From assembly GCA_030015575.1 (NCBI GenBank), contig CM057344.1, positions 598,804,410 through 598,868,409 of the forward strand: DNA of 64,000 nucleotides, given 5' to 3'. Positions 52,160 to 64,000 of the stretch are shown piece by piece. Numbering within the stretch: position 1 is the stretch's first letter; every line of letters begins with the position of its first letter. The DNA is from Agapanthus africanus (taxonomy: Eukaryota > Streptophyta > Magnoliopsida > Asparagales > Amaryllidaceae). Below the pieces are notes generated by a model. The model had not been told where the DNA came from. It did not search any database and worked only from the letters and a program-made list of their open reading frames with translations. The position numbers and the translations under genes were made by a program.

Positions 52160-55100
52160 TTACATGCTTGCTTCTATTTCATGAGGTCGCCACATCGTCT
52201 TCTGAACACTAAGCAAGCCCTCGTTATCCTTGGAGTAGGTCAATTGGACCTGCCAATGCAGAGATTTAAGCATGGCTTCTACCTCGTTGATGGTCTCTAC
52301 ATTATCTCGTATGATCAGCTTTCCTTCTGGTCTAAGTACTCTATCAACCTCTACAATTACCGGCAGTAATTTGCACCTACAAAGAATTACAATATTATTA
52401 GAATTCTATAGTTTGAAATAGTAGCTGAATCCGACGCTGAGGGGCTTGTAGGTTGAGGAGATTCATTTTCATGTTCTATTCATTAGCTAATCTACAACAT
52501 TATAGTTTACAATTAAGAGGGTCCTAACTTTTGCTTGATTACCTTGAAACCACCATCTGTCCAAAACTCTAAATACTTGCACTTTGCCTCCTATTTTCAA
52601 CAACCGTTGACCTTTTCTATTAGTTTGTGTAAATTCTTTGTTCACGAAATTTCTTTGGTAAAATCATTAATTACAGACAGTAATTTAAACTGTACAAAGA
52701 TGATAGAAGCGCAGAGGTATTTTAGGAACAAAATGTTGATTGATAGAAATGATAACCCCGGTAAAGCTGAAGGGTACAGTGCAGAGTTTTAAAACAGAGT
52801 TGGTTCCTGCTAACTGGGCAAACATGCAGCGTGATTTCTTCAATTTAAGCCTAAAATTAAACTCAATTTCCAGTCTAACTGAAACCAGACATATAAGGTT
52901 GCTTTTGAATCATGTGCACAACAGGATGAAACCAACTTACAAGAATAACCTGGAGATTATTTTTAGATTGGATAACAATATCAAGAACCCTGACTGAATA
53001 GGCCCTGCTTTAAATCTCAGTGTTTACCTCTTTTTGAGCCGAGAAAATAAATGGTCAGCATGGAGAAGGTCATATGTTCTAGGGTATGTGCTGAATGATT
53101 CACACCAATCATGATACATGCCAAACAGGCCGCGTTCAAAAATAATAGGAAGGGTATCTGGAGAATCAATTGGGACTACATTCATAACCCAGACCTTCAT
53201 GTCCCTCAAGGCTGCAGCAAAGCTGCAAGAAGGAAAAAAAAATATTTAATAAGAAATTCAATAACAAGCCATGATTATGAGCACATCCTACTGATAATTA
53301 ATTGCAGAAGAATGTTTTACAAGGAGTACAGCCAATTAATAATTTTAGCAGTTTGTGCTCCCAGCTCTCAATATGAAAATTAACAATTAGTGCCGTGGTG
53401 CCAGGTTACAGGCAGCGGGCAGCCTCGACCAAGCAAACATCTAATCTTTATGATCATATCATGTCAAATGGTGAGAAACGATAAGAACTTTTGGAGCGAC
53501 TCACTTTGATATATCCTCATTTATACAACTCACTTGTTAGACTATATAGCCAAAGTCTTAAACATCACATATAAGATAAATTCGGTACAATATACAGATA
53601 ATACGAACGACTCCAACAAGTTCCATTCCCATGTAATTTCGCTTTAGGAAACACAATGACAATTGCACAGATAATGTAAGATGACCAAAAATGAGAAACA
53701 CTACAGTGTATCTTTTACTGGAAGCACCCAAGATATTAACAAGCACAATAAACTGTCGAAACCCATAATATACAAGTCGATAGAAAAGCATACGATTTTC
53801 TTACCCTCCATATGCAGATCTCATGTCCATGACATTTCTCACAGTAGACCAGTCAATTCCAATTCCTTTCAGATATGATTTGCTCACCACTCGTTTCCAG
53901 TGTTCATTATCTGCTTCAAAGTCTTCAGGGGCAGGTTTGCCATAAACCCCCGTCTCAGAACTCTGTAGCCAGTAAGGTGTCTTCCTAAGCCTTTGTGGCC
54001 ATTCCTGTGGCCACTGCGAGCCACGAACAGCAGAATCTACAGGCACTTTGTGCATGCAAGCTTGTAGCGGGACATTCCTATTCAAAGCCAATAATATAGT
54101 ATATTACTGCATATAATTGAATTACGACTAGAACTTAAGCTACTTGTCAACATAAAAACATACCAGGCTGCGTTTGGATCATCAGATTCTTGACAGAGTG
54201 GAGGGTTGTTTTCTGATCTTCGTTCATAGCATTTGTTGTCAGTAGGTTTTCTATAGATTGCAAAACCAACACGGTTCAAGGGATCCTTTGTTTTCTTCAC
54301 CATTTTCCAACACATCGATTTTGTCAGTGCAGTCATGGCTGGCATCAATTTCCAAAATAAAAAAATATCAGTGAATTGCCTTCGGGCTTTGAATGAGTTC
54401 TTTTATAACAAATTGAAGCTCGGTATAACTTAGGCTCATTCTATGTTCTAGAATATTCATAGATGCTTGCTACTAGTTTTAGATGATTTAGCTAAATGAG
54501 CTGTTCATATAGGTGAGATCACTTGGTTTGGCATGTTTTATAATTGTAGTCAAGTAATGAATACATTAGAGATGCCAGAGAATTGCGACACTAACTCCAG
54601 AATATGAATTAAGTAATCACTATTTAACATTTTGCAATAAATTAATGCTTCTATGGAATATGTTTACAGAAAAAAGGATACAGAAGCGACATGAATTTAA
54701 TCTGTTTGCAATTTAGCAAACCAACAAAGACAAGGAAGACGCCATTAATGTCCAGATGTGAAAAGATGTAATTATCTTACTAGAGGATGGTAAATTAAAC
54801 TATAAGCTTATAATTGAGTGGAGCTTTAAAAGAGATGCTAAATTGATTTAGAACTTTTAGTCGAGAAGAGGTAGAATGCAGCCATTTCCAGCACTTCAGA
54901 TTGAAACTCTGTTTGCAACAAATATTTGTCATCATGAAGACTGTTCAAACATCCACATTATACGAGGAGCAGCAAAGTCACCTCCTTTTCTTAGTGAAGA
55001 CAAGACAAGTTTATGTTGAGAAGCCTTGTCCTAATCTTTATGTTTGACCGGAAATTTCATTGTGAATGAAAAGATGTGGCTTAATCTCTTCTTCTATCAG

Positions 55101-57039
55101 ATAAGATAGAATTGGGGACTCGGTATACACAATATATAAGATAGAATTGGTGACAAAAACGCATATGCAAAAGCAACAAGCATGCATGTGTATTTTTACC
55201 TTGCCAGATCCCAACATCTTCTGGATTATTTTGGTATACTGGTGTTGCAGACCACACAAAGTAACCCCCAGGTCGCAATAATCGGTTAAGCTCCAACAGA
55301 AGCATGCCCCCTGCAAGGCAATGGCTAAATACTCCACTATCCACGCAAAATAAAGAAAACGTGTTTCCAATAGTAATTACCTTCAATGTGCCATGGGACC
55401 CTACAGCGGGCGCAATGAATAACATCATAGACCCTACCAGGGAAAGGGAGCCTCTGGGTGCCCATGACTGCTGATATAGCTGGAATTCCTCTTTCAAGAG
55501 CAAATTGCACTTGAGCTTCATGCTCATCTTTGGGAGCAAATGACATTGTGAGTGCATCCCTATCAAAGAGATATCCTCCAAAGCTAGCAACTCCACAGCC
55601 AACATCTAAAATGACACGACTTCGTATTCCCCATGCTATTTCAGGCAAGGCCTGCAATAATATGAAAAGAAAAAAAAACGCATAAATATAGAAGACATAA
55701 GAGAAGTGTAAATGAATATCTTTCTTCCTGAACAAGCATCAGGTGACATGCCCTAAAACACTTTACGCAATGCATGAAAACCTTAGCTAGAATAAACAAG
55801 ATGAATAAATTACCATCTAGAACAATAGTATAATCAGATTGATCAGGAAGAAAGTACCCACCAAAACTAATAACAATATCCGGACCAGACTCATTTAGAA
55901 CAAAAATACAAAGTGAATAGGCAGTTAGAAGCACACCTCTTGAATTCTATCAATGTAGTGGAGTGCGCCATGTTTGAACTGTGTTCCACCCCCAGGAAAA
56001 GTGAGGTACTCTCCAGAAACTTTCACCCAATTCTGGTGCCCCTTATATGCTACGAGCTTGGTATGAGGAACATTATGGTACCAGATCTGCACCGTGTTAT
56101 CCAAAACAAGGGAGAAAATAAGAGTTTGAGGAAAAATATCAACAATCTTAGAACTTTATTGCAAATCTAGAAGTCCTAACCATATACCTTGTCACGACTA
56201 GTAGGCCACTTAATTGGTCGTTGGTATCCTTCTGGAAGAGGTACAAGGCATGCAGGGCCCTCTTCAGGACAATGCCTTTCTCGATGTTCATAATGTTTGG
56301 TACTATGAAGCTTCTGGATGGCTTTTATATTGTCAAGGCATGGAATGTAATCTGCTCCAGCTTCTACATTACAAAGTTTCCAGCTATATTCAACAATTTG
56401 ACTGTTAGGTGAAGATTTTTGTACTTCCTTCTCATTCTTCGACTCAACAGCTTGTGTTTTCCATGCGCCATTCGAGGCATTGGTCTCTTTTAAAATTTCT
56501 GACTGGGCCCCATCCGGAAATACGTCTTCCTTTGCTTGATTCACAGTTTGGTTCTCGTCAGGCTTCTGTTCATCCCCTTTGCTTTGGTTTTCATCCGTCT
56601 TTTCCTCTGTCTGGTCTAGACCCTTCTCATCCTGTGTGTCATCCTGATCCATTTTCTTCTCTTTATTAGGTTGTTCTTCACCAATTGCATTTCCTTCTGA
56701 ATTCTGCTCATATTTCTTGTCCTCATTTTCTGTTGTAGGATTCTCTCCTTGGAATTGGTCTTTGGATTTCTTAGTTATTTTCTCGGTGTTATCTCCTGCT
56801 GTAGAATCATCACCAGCATCTACTGATGTGTTCACCGATGTCCTAGATTCATCCATGGGAGCTTGCTGTTTCATCTCTGACTTATTATCTACTGCTGGAG
56901 CTATATCTATAGGTGTTATGGTAGATGACGTCATCATCCAAACCCCGACTAAGAAAAGAGCAACGAACACAACAAGGGTCGCAGTAGAGCAGTAAGATGA
57001 TGACTTCCTGTCCATCCTTGAGACTCTCCCTAATACCAT
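52160..57039 (-). CDS. PMT26: Probable methyltransferase of the PMT24/25/26 type (Golgi type II membrane protein), complete gene
   Basis: Eight coding exons with GT-AG introns join in frame to 747 codons plus a stop: 57039-56188, 56086-55937, 55651-55381, 55310-55200, 54338-54164, 54077-53805, 53222-53028, 52376-52160. Residues about 20-37 ([18 protein letters not shown]) form the signal anchor. Residues about 45-215 are an acidic Glu/Lys/Gln/Asp-rich stalk. The rest is the DUF248 methyltransferase: [22 protein letters not shown], the S-adenosylmethionine motif [59 protein letters not shown] and [15 protein letters not shown]. Family members are Golgi enzymes thought to methylate cell-wall pectin; the substrate is inferred. 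The N terminus resembles Arabidopsis PMT26 more than PMT24/25 (from memory). All exon joins are intact. Confidence 0.93.
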
Positions 57040-57800
57040 TTTATCACATATATAGTCGTCCCTTCAGTAGATTTCTGAAAATGTTAAACCCAAAAATAAA
57101 AGGAAAATTACTCTACGTTATCCTTCTGTCCACAATGGCACCAATCCAAACTTTAGTATACAGCCTATCTACTACGTATGGAAATTATTGTATGGAAGTA
57201 TATTTAATTTGGTATCAGAGCAACCGCGTTCAATTCCCATCGAGCGCATATTAAATGCAGATTGATATAAATTAAGTTGCCGCTGTGCAATAGCCCATGT
57301 TTCGGGAACCTGCGTGGGCGTGTTTGAATACGAAAAATATCCCGTCAACCCTCATCAAAACTTCTGATTTTTTTTTTCTATGACACGCAGCAGGGATTGA
57401 GCTATGAGAATGCATTCAAGTGAAATTCAACCTAATCAAAAGGTAGATCGTTGCAAATTTGAACTAATTTAAAGGATAATCATCAATCTCAAATACTATC
57501 AATTAAATAAACAAACAAACAACTTATGAACTAATCACTAAACAAACATACCATCAAGCAGCAGATCTACAAGACATCGAAGATCTTCATTACTTCGAAT
57601 CTCAGATTTACTAAGAACAGCATTAAATTTGAAAATTTCATGAAAATTTGGGGGGAAGTCACATAAATAGTAAAGAATGAAATGATCGATTGGAATCGCA
57701 CCTTATTTGAGCTGAGAGAGAGCAGATCTGAGAGCTAGGGTTTGGTCCCCAAACCCCACAGCTAAGAAGAAGAGGAGAAAATCTATAGAGAATTTATATA
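57040..57800 (-). promoter_or_regulatory. Methyltransferase gene 5' leader with probable intron, and TATA box
   Basis: Minus-strand TATATAAAT at 57792-57800 is a good TATA box, putting transcription start near 57765. A leader exon would end at 57702 (AAATAAG before GTGCG), and a leader intron of about 627 bp would end at the AG at 57075-57076 (ACATTTTCAG), leaving 57040-57074 before the ATG. Signals only; no transcript evidence. Confidence 0.6.
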
Positions 57801-59660
57801 TTTCGAATCAAATTATTTATATTTATTACTGTAAGTAAAATAAATTATTATCTCTTTCTTTCTTTTTTTAACCATTGGCGGGGATTACAGGAACGGTAAC
57901 GGCTGAAGTAACGGTAGGGGGAAACGGTTTGAGCTGTTTCGATTGGATGTTTTAAAAGATTTTTCTCCAATATTCCAAAACTCCTTCGCTTTTAAATTGA
58001 AGTTTATATTCCTTTTAACATGTTCGTAGGCCACTGGGTGAGTGTTGTGTGCATGTGTGGTGAGAAGAGTGTGTTGTGTACATAGATTAGGGCTTATGCA
58101 AAAACAAAAAAAAAACATGTTTCTGAATTTTCGTTAGTATGTTAAAAACCCTAATAGCATTCCTCTGCGTCTTTATCATTTTGGTCTAATAATTCTTATA
58201 GTTTATGCTCACTTAATATCCGCCGATTCACTTGACTACATGTTTGGTAGAAAAGGAATGATGCTAATTAAATTGGATACCAGGAAAATAAATTCATAAT
58301 TTTGTTTGTTCTCATTACACACTCCACCTGACAAGTTTTTGGAAAAAATAACTGAAATATAATAATTCAAACGGTATAATGATGGTGAAGATTCTAAAGG
58401 GTGTATATAAAGAGCACTTGTGCCTATTATTAGTATGTATGCCCATAAAGAAACTACAATTTTGTGTGTGCGCAGAATTAACTCTTTAGCTTTTGAGATT
58501 CTACTGTCATAACTCAAACGCTATTTTCTCCGTTTCCAATAAAAAAATTCAAAAATAAAAGATATAACCCTTTTAGTTTATCCTTAAATAATAAGATATC
58601 CACATCATATATGTCTATCCCATCTAGTAATGGCATAGATTTGAAGAATAGCTTACTCTTTTTAGGTGGATCCTGCTTTCCAAATGAAGTATGGTTTCAT
58701 TGGTGCCACGTGTCCAAGCTAAGGATCCTATGCTAACTCAAACCCAAAACGAAAGCTTAGTTGGAGAGCAAAAAATTAACGATTGATGGTGAAGAGCATT
58801 TTAAAAAAGATTTTGTGCCATGTGGTGCGCAAGTTGCGGCGCTGACAATACCAACTTTCTCAATTGTCATTGTTGACCCTACGCAAGTGCCATTGTGACC
58901 TAAATTATACGACTTTTTCACTTGAAGAATATTCCAGGGTGCATCAGATTCAGATTACGACATATTATGATATTATGACATATCCAGTGTGCATCAGATT
59001 CAGATTACCACATATTATGACACGTGAAAATTTTCTAAAGAACGATGATTTGGAAACGAGCTATGCCAATTTGACCTCAAACTAATCCAACTCCTTAACT
59101 AATATAATTGATATGCATATCTCAACTCAAGTTATAAACCCCCAGGCTTAAGATCATGCTCCCAAAATCGAATTCTACAAACCATCCAATTCTCTTATAA
59201 ATAACTAAATATTTTAATTCAGAAATATTTTCATCCAACTGCCTCACTGGATAATTTTTCAGATTGTCCCTACTTTAGATCATGTTCAAGGTTGTATGGA
59301 CACGGGTATGAGGATACGGATACGACATGGCAAAATCCCAAAATATAGGATACACGGACACAGCTATATGTATTCTCTTATACGGACAAATAAGATACCG
59401 AACATTATGACAACATAGAAAAATTTAACAAGTCTTAACATGAACATGCTATATGCTAACAAAATACTAAAAATATGTTTATACGCATATGACATAGATT
59501 GTACACATACTATATGTACATGACATATATACAACGTGTCTGATACGTGTCGTGCATGTGTCTTGCAAGTATCGGTGTCCGATATGTGTTGGACACAGAT
59601 ACGGCAACTTGTTGAAAGTGTACGAACAACCTAAATCCACTTTAAACATAGATGCATAAT
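57801..59660. other. Intergenic region between the methyltransferase and phospholipase D genes
   Basis: No gene found. It carries a short direct duplication at about 58938-58971 and 58986-59019 (GTGCATCAGATTCAGATTAC in both). Both flanking genes are on the minus strand, so this holds the promoter of one and the 3' end of the other. Confidence 0.6.
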
Positions 59661-62600
59661 TTATATTGTGAGATTTTCTTGGATGGCAAGAAATGATCCA
59701 CATATGTTTCCACCCAGATCGGGGAAATTCTCACATCTGGCAAGGGGCTTCACGTTTCCTTTTCTATCCACATCCACTGGGTACTTTAAAAGGTGCCCTT
59801 TCAAATCCGTAACCTCGTCCGCTGCAAATTGTTTCCAGTTCATCTCTCCCAAGTTCCGAACTCTTCTCATGCACTCGAGGCTCTCGGGTTCAGTAAAGCA
59901 TCCCTCAACATGTCCAACGTGCTCGGCCCATAACGACATTCTATATCCATATATCTACACACAATAATACTCAATCCATAAAGTCAGCAATAGGACGTAT
60001 AGTAAGAGTTTTTGAATGTGTAGCACAAGTTTTTGAACGGTAAAATTTCACTAGAATACCATGATTTTTCAGCGTTTTCGAGACACATACCTTGTATTTC
60101 GTAAATTGCAAGCAAATATCATGATTTTTTTTGGCATGTTTAAAGTTTAAGAGCATAAAACACTTCGGCTTTACATCTCTTTGTAACTTACATAAAACTA
60201 GGGACAATATAAAAACTCAAAAATGTTAATTCCATGGTATTTATTTACAGTTTCTAAAGTACAATGTGTTTTCTCTCTTTCTTTTTCCTTTTATTCTGAG
60301 CTAATAAAGCCCGTCTCATACATTGAAATGAGTCCGAAAATCACAAAACTTCTTCACAAGGAATTAACTAAAGACACCAGCATGAAAGTTCACTGAACTA
60401 TAACCTTACTAAAGTGTGTAACTATATGGAATCTTTTACAAGCACCTCATATTTTCAATATATCCTTATTTGCCTTTGAAATTGGACTACTATTTTTAAC
60501 AAGAGTATGGGTCACATGGAATTATGCTATTTGGTAAGGGCAGTAAAGTATTTATAGAAGTAGGGAACCTTTTGTAGATTTCCTATCTTACCCTTCCACC
60601 AACTACTTCATATATGGAGGACAGGGTCTTTTTTAAAAGGTCAAAAACGGAAATAAAGAGTGCATTCAATGGTGCAAGACCAGAAGTTGGTGATTGGTAG
60701 GAGTTGTTTAAATATACGCGGGATAGCTTAGAGCTGGCATTTCTAGCCATTGTAACGGCAGTGCATGAAGCTTCCAAAGCTAATATTTTGCTTCCAAAGT
60801 CAATATTTTTCGCCCCTTTATATGAATCAGAAAGGATGCCTAGATTGCTTGGATTGGATATGTATGCGCATTGATTACCGTGCTAATATTTTCTACCTTT
60901 ATATATGATTATCATGGTATATTTTACTCCGTTATATAAATTATGAATGTATCTTTACGGAACTCTTTCTTGCTATTTCTCTTTGAGTTATGTACTTCAG
61001 TACTTATTTTACTTTCTTCCTCTTAAATAAATGGACCGTGGCTAAGAGCTAAAGTAAATGACAACCTCGCATCATCTTATTAAGTCTTTGAGTATACTAA
61101 CTTAAATTTGTTTTATAGCTTTTACATGTTACTTCTCAAACAATAATCTACCATTTCAAACTTCACTGGCAAATCATGGGTTTTTTTTTGAAATAGGTTG
61201 ATTTTAAATTTTTATTATTAAAATAGGGTAGTAAATTTTTTTTTTATGTAAATAGGGTGGTTTGTGGGCCCCACGGAATTAAAAATTTTTTTTTTTAAAG
61301 AGGGCGGGCCCGCCCTCTCCTTTACAAAGAAGAGGGCGGGTTTTGAGAACCCGCCCTCTCCTTTATAAAGGAGAGGGCGGGTTCTCAAAACCCGCCCTCT
61401 TCAAAAATGAGGGGAGGGCGGGTTTTTGGAACCCGCCCTCCCCTATAATAGGTAGAGGGCGGGTTTCTAGAACCCGCCCTCTAAACCGGGGATTGGGATG
61501 GGTCCACCAAACCGTCCTATTTTCATAAAATAAATTTTAACTACCCTATTTTAATAATATAAATTTAAAACTATCCTATTTCAAAAAAAAACCCGCAAAT
61601 CATCCACAAACATATTAATCGTCATTTTGAAGTGGATATTGAAATTAAAGAATGCATCTCATATGAATCTCCTTATTTGTGGTCTACTCAAACCATTCAT
61701 CAGGAAAGCATAAACAACTTTTGTATTGCTTAGAAACCTATTGAGAATAGCCCCTGAGATGTGCGGGGAGTTTGCGCCTAGAACAAAGCAAAAGCGAAAG
61801 TAGAAAGAACATAGCTAAGGAATGAGAGACAGAAAAAGAGAAAACCCTAAACTTGAAGAATGCTCAGGCAAAGTGAACTCCAATGCTTAAATATTTGCTA
61901 AGATTTGACAAAGTATTAATTTGGAAAATACTGAAAGGTTGTGGTATTCTAGTGACATTTAGCACATTAAGTCAGTCTAGGAGTTCAACTTATAATTAAT
62001 TACCTGTCCTCGCGGACGAGAATATTTTGCAGCCCATGTATACTGAGGCTGGTATGCGCCCATGGCAATTTCAGTGTCTCTCGTACCTTCCAAGGATCGC
62101 TGGTTGATGTTTGCTGATCCCACAATCAAATATTCATCGTCTACAATCATTCCTTTTGAATGTACATAAATCATGAACCGCCGATTCTTCTTGGCAAGTC
62201 CCTATAATAGGAAAGCAGTGGGCAGCATTTATAACAGAATACTTATGTCTATATCACATCATTCTTCATAGTAGAAAAATATAATTATGAGCCATCAAAA
62301 GAGCCTGGTATGTAATAAAAAAAAGAGCAGTGTATGATCTGCATTAACAATTTGTCGTAGTTGCAAATCTAGTTCTATGACACTCAACTTCATTCACACA
62401 AACTAGATAATATGTTGTAGTCTATGGTTCTTATGTTTACCTTTATGTAGACCTAACCTTCGAATTTACTCCAAGGAAAAGTCAGGTTGATGAGATTATT
62501 AAAATTTAGCAGACAGGAGTATTCTTTGAGATCCTTCAAAAGTCCTCGTTGTTACAATGGAATTATATTATATCATTTAAAATAATTTATGCAATCTTTT

Positions 62601-63399
62601 GAACTTTTATCTAAGAGTACTAATGCGGACTTACATTTAAAAAAACAATTTACTCTTGGTTGATCTTGTTCTTCATATATCAATAACAATTTGTTGGCTG
62701 CTCAATCAAAAACAATTTTGTTGGGCGATCTTGTCCTTCAATGATAAAAAAACAATATATTGGCTGGTATAAAACCATAGTCGGGCCACCACACATCAAC
62801 TTCTGCTTGTGGGCAAAATGTTACCATCATGGCATCAGAGCTATGGTGATGTTTTCCTTGTTCTAGATTGAGATTCACACAACACTTCGCGCTTGACTCA
62901 CAGCTATATGATCTTTGCCATGTTAATGCATCTTTTATTAGTAGCAGTTTAGTAAATTCAGTATCAATCCTAGATAAATCACGCTAATTAGGGAAAGAAA
63001 GATTAATTCATAAGTTCTGAACATAATCAAAAAATTGAGAAACTAAAGGTTACTTAGTTCATTCTCTATATAAAAATGTCCACAGTGGTCCACAATTCTA
63101 GCTGATATTGTTTTAGAGTCAAACAACTTTTTTTAAAGAAGATATTGTATTAGAGCCAACGAATTACTACATTCACTAACTGAACATGGAAAAAAAATAT
63201 TGAGCTTCAAAATAATACTTACTATTGGAGCGCTTGCAGCTGCACGAGGACTTTCATTTATAGGATCATTTGGGTCCACTGCTTCCCGATTGCCAAGGCA
63301 GAAGAAATTCAAATAATCTTGGGGTTCATATATATCCTCGAGGCCTTCTTCTTTCAAAGCCTTATATATCGTTTCATACATCATTTGCATGGTTTTTTT
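59661..63399 (-). CDS. Phospholipase D, beta/gamma type, last three exons
   Basis: Exons at 63399-63223, 62201-62004 and 59954-59661 join in frame (177, 198 and 294 bp, the last including TAA at 59661-59663). They encode the C-terminal part of a plant C2-type phospholipase [20 protein letters not shown] and [14 protein letters not shown], then the second HKD motif in [20 protein letters not shown] (His, Lys and Asp all present), [23 protein letters not shown], and the typical end [17 protein letters not shown]. The enzyme hydrolyses membrane phospholipids to phosphatidic acid in signalling and membrane turnover. The ending and the FFCLGNRE block fit the beta/gamma class better than alpha or delta (from memory). 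The upstream exons lie outside the window beyond a Copia insertion, so intactness of the gene is unknown. Confidence 0.9.
59955..62003 (-). other. Intron of the phospholipase D gene
   Basis: 2,049 bp with a GT donor at 62003-62002 and AG acceptor at 59956-59955 (TAG before ATATATGG). It contains the MITE at 61178-61594; no other gene is seen. The neighbouring intron is 62202-63222. Confidence 0.85.
61169..61603. mobile_element. Mutator-like MITE, 417 bp, with 9-bp target-site duplications
   Basis: Element 61178-61594 flanked by GCAAATCAT at 61169-61177 and 61595-61603. Terminal inverted repeats of about 50 bp start GGGTTTTTTTTTGAAATAGG. A 9-bp duplication with G-starting inverted termini fits Mutator-like elements. 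The centre holds five palindromes in a row built on GAGGGCGGGTT and AACCCGCCCTC (61300-61485), which is very GC-rich in an AT-rich intron. No coding capacity. Confidence 0.88.
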
Positions 63400-63416
63400 C
63401 TGGGAGAAATAAACAA

Positions 63417-63617
63417 TGTATTAATATATCTGATACTTGAGTTAGTGTTTAGGGGAGAGAGAGAGAGAGAGAGAGATATTTGGGAAAAATGAAATTGGAT
63501 AGATTAGGGATTAGCCCCATCATCCTCTTTATATAGGCAACGCCATTTTTTTATTACACCCTTATTAAGTATCTAATTACATATAACAAACCCGTGTACA
63601 TTACTGGAGTTCTAACA
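63417..63617 (-). repeat. 3' LTR of a Ty1/Copia element
   Basis: 201 bp; on the minus strand it starts TGTTAGAACTCC after the purine tract GTTTGATGGGGAG and ends TTAATACA. It contains TATATAAAG (about 63526-63534) and a (GA)n run at about 63454-63475. Its inner end lies 16 bases from the AG before the phospholipase D exon. Confidence 0.75.
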
Positions 63618-63624
63618 CTCCCCA

Positions 63625-64000
63625 TCAAACTGGAGCATGCATATCAAATATGCCCAGCTTGTTAAAAATAAACTGCAATCTATTCCTTCCTATGGGTTTT
63701 GTGAATAAATCTACTGACTGATGAGCAGATTGAACATAGTAAATATCGATGATTCCATCTTCAATCTTCTCTCTTACGAAGTGGCAATCCACCTCAATGT
63801 ACTTCGTTTGCTCATGAAACACAGGATTATATGCAATATAGATTGCAGCCTTATTATCACAATATAACCGCATAGAAGAAGTGGGTTCAAAGCCAAGCTC
63901 TCCCAGCAGAAAGTGAATCCATACAAGCTCACAAGTGGTATTCCCCATGGCCCGGTATTTTGACTCGTCGCTGGAGCGAGACACTACGCTTTGCTTTTTA
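63625..64000 (-). pseudogene. Ty1/Copia RNase H, C-terminal end of the polyprotein (cut by the window)
   Basis: An open frame running in from the window edge. SRSSDESKYRAMGNTTCELVW, MRLYCDNKAAIYIAYNPVFH, YIEVDCHFVREKI and DLFTKPIGRNRLQF are the typical C-terminal RNase H motifs of plant Copia elements, ending 8 bases before the LTR. The frame is open in this part, but the rest is outside the window. Confidence 0.9.

Noticed and set aside
60583-60777. 64-codon ORF in the phospholipase D intron
   Set aside because: No motif, no splice signals around it, and short enough to be chance.

Overview
This is plant nuclear DNA, most likely from a dicot and perhaps an asterid (the species is inferred, not proven). 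Two spliced host genes sit in AT-rich sequence at the right (about 50.0-63.4 kb). Everything to the left is LTR-retrotransposon sequence, all on the minus strand. No rRNA, tRNA or CRISPR array was seen.

Layout. 1-15277: a degenerate chromovirus-type Ty3/Gypsy element (A). Its RNase H region is split by a complete, younger 9,439-bp Athila-like element (E1, 2353-11791, 1,538-bp LTRs, TSD ACTGC) that carries only gag and protease. 15278-34062: a long, decayed Tat/Ogre/Retand-lineage element (B) with gag, protease, RT, RNase H, a second RNase H and integrase. Its roughly 6.4-kb 3' region holds a 171-bp tandem array, hairpin arrays and opposite-strand ORF remnants. 31027-42108: a second Tat element (D) with a nearly intact gag-protease and no RT, RNase H or integrase. 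The LTR at 31027-34062 serves as the 3' LTR of D and the 5' LTR of B. 42257-49308: a third Tat-type element (C), gag only, with TSD ATACT. 49309-52159: intergenic. 52160-57039: a complete eight-coding-exon gene for a Golgi PMT24/25/26-type methyltransferase. 59661-63399: the last three exons of a phospholipase D beta/gamma-type gene. One of its introns holds a 417-bp Mutator-like MITE, and a Ty1/Copia LTR (63417-63617) lies 16 nt from a 3' splice site. The window ends in that Copia element.

How the parts relate. Three of the four larger complete or near-complete elements (E1, D, C) lack a polymerase and keep only gag or gag-protease, so they could move only with proteins supplied in trans. 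B is the one copy here with a full Tat domain set, and it is broken by many stops and has lost an integrase catalytic Asp.

The most unusual signal is in the non-coding parts of B, C and D. They are built from short repeated modules that fold into hairpins. In several families the arms differ from copy to copy but stay complementary while the loop or tail stays constant, which looks like compensatory change. All structure statements come from reading by eye; no folding or database search was run.
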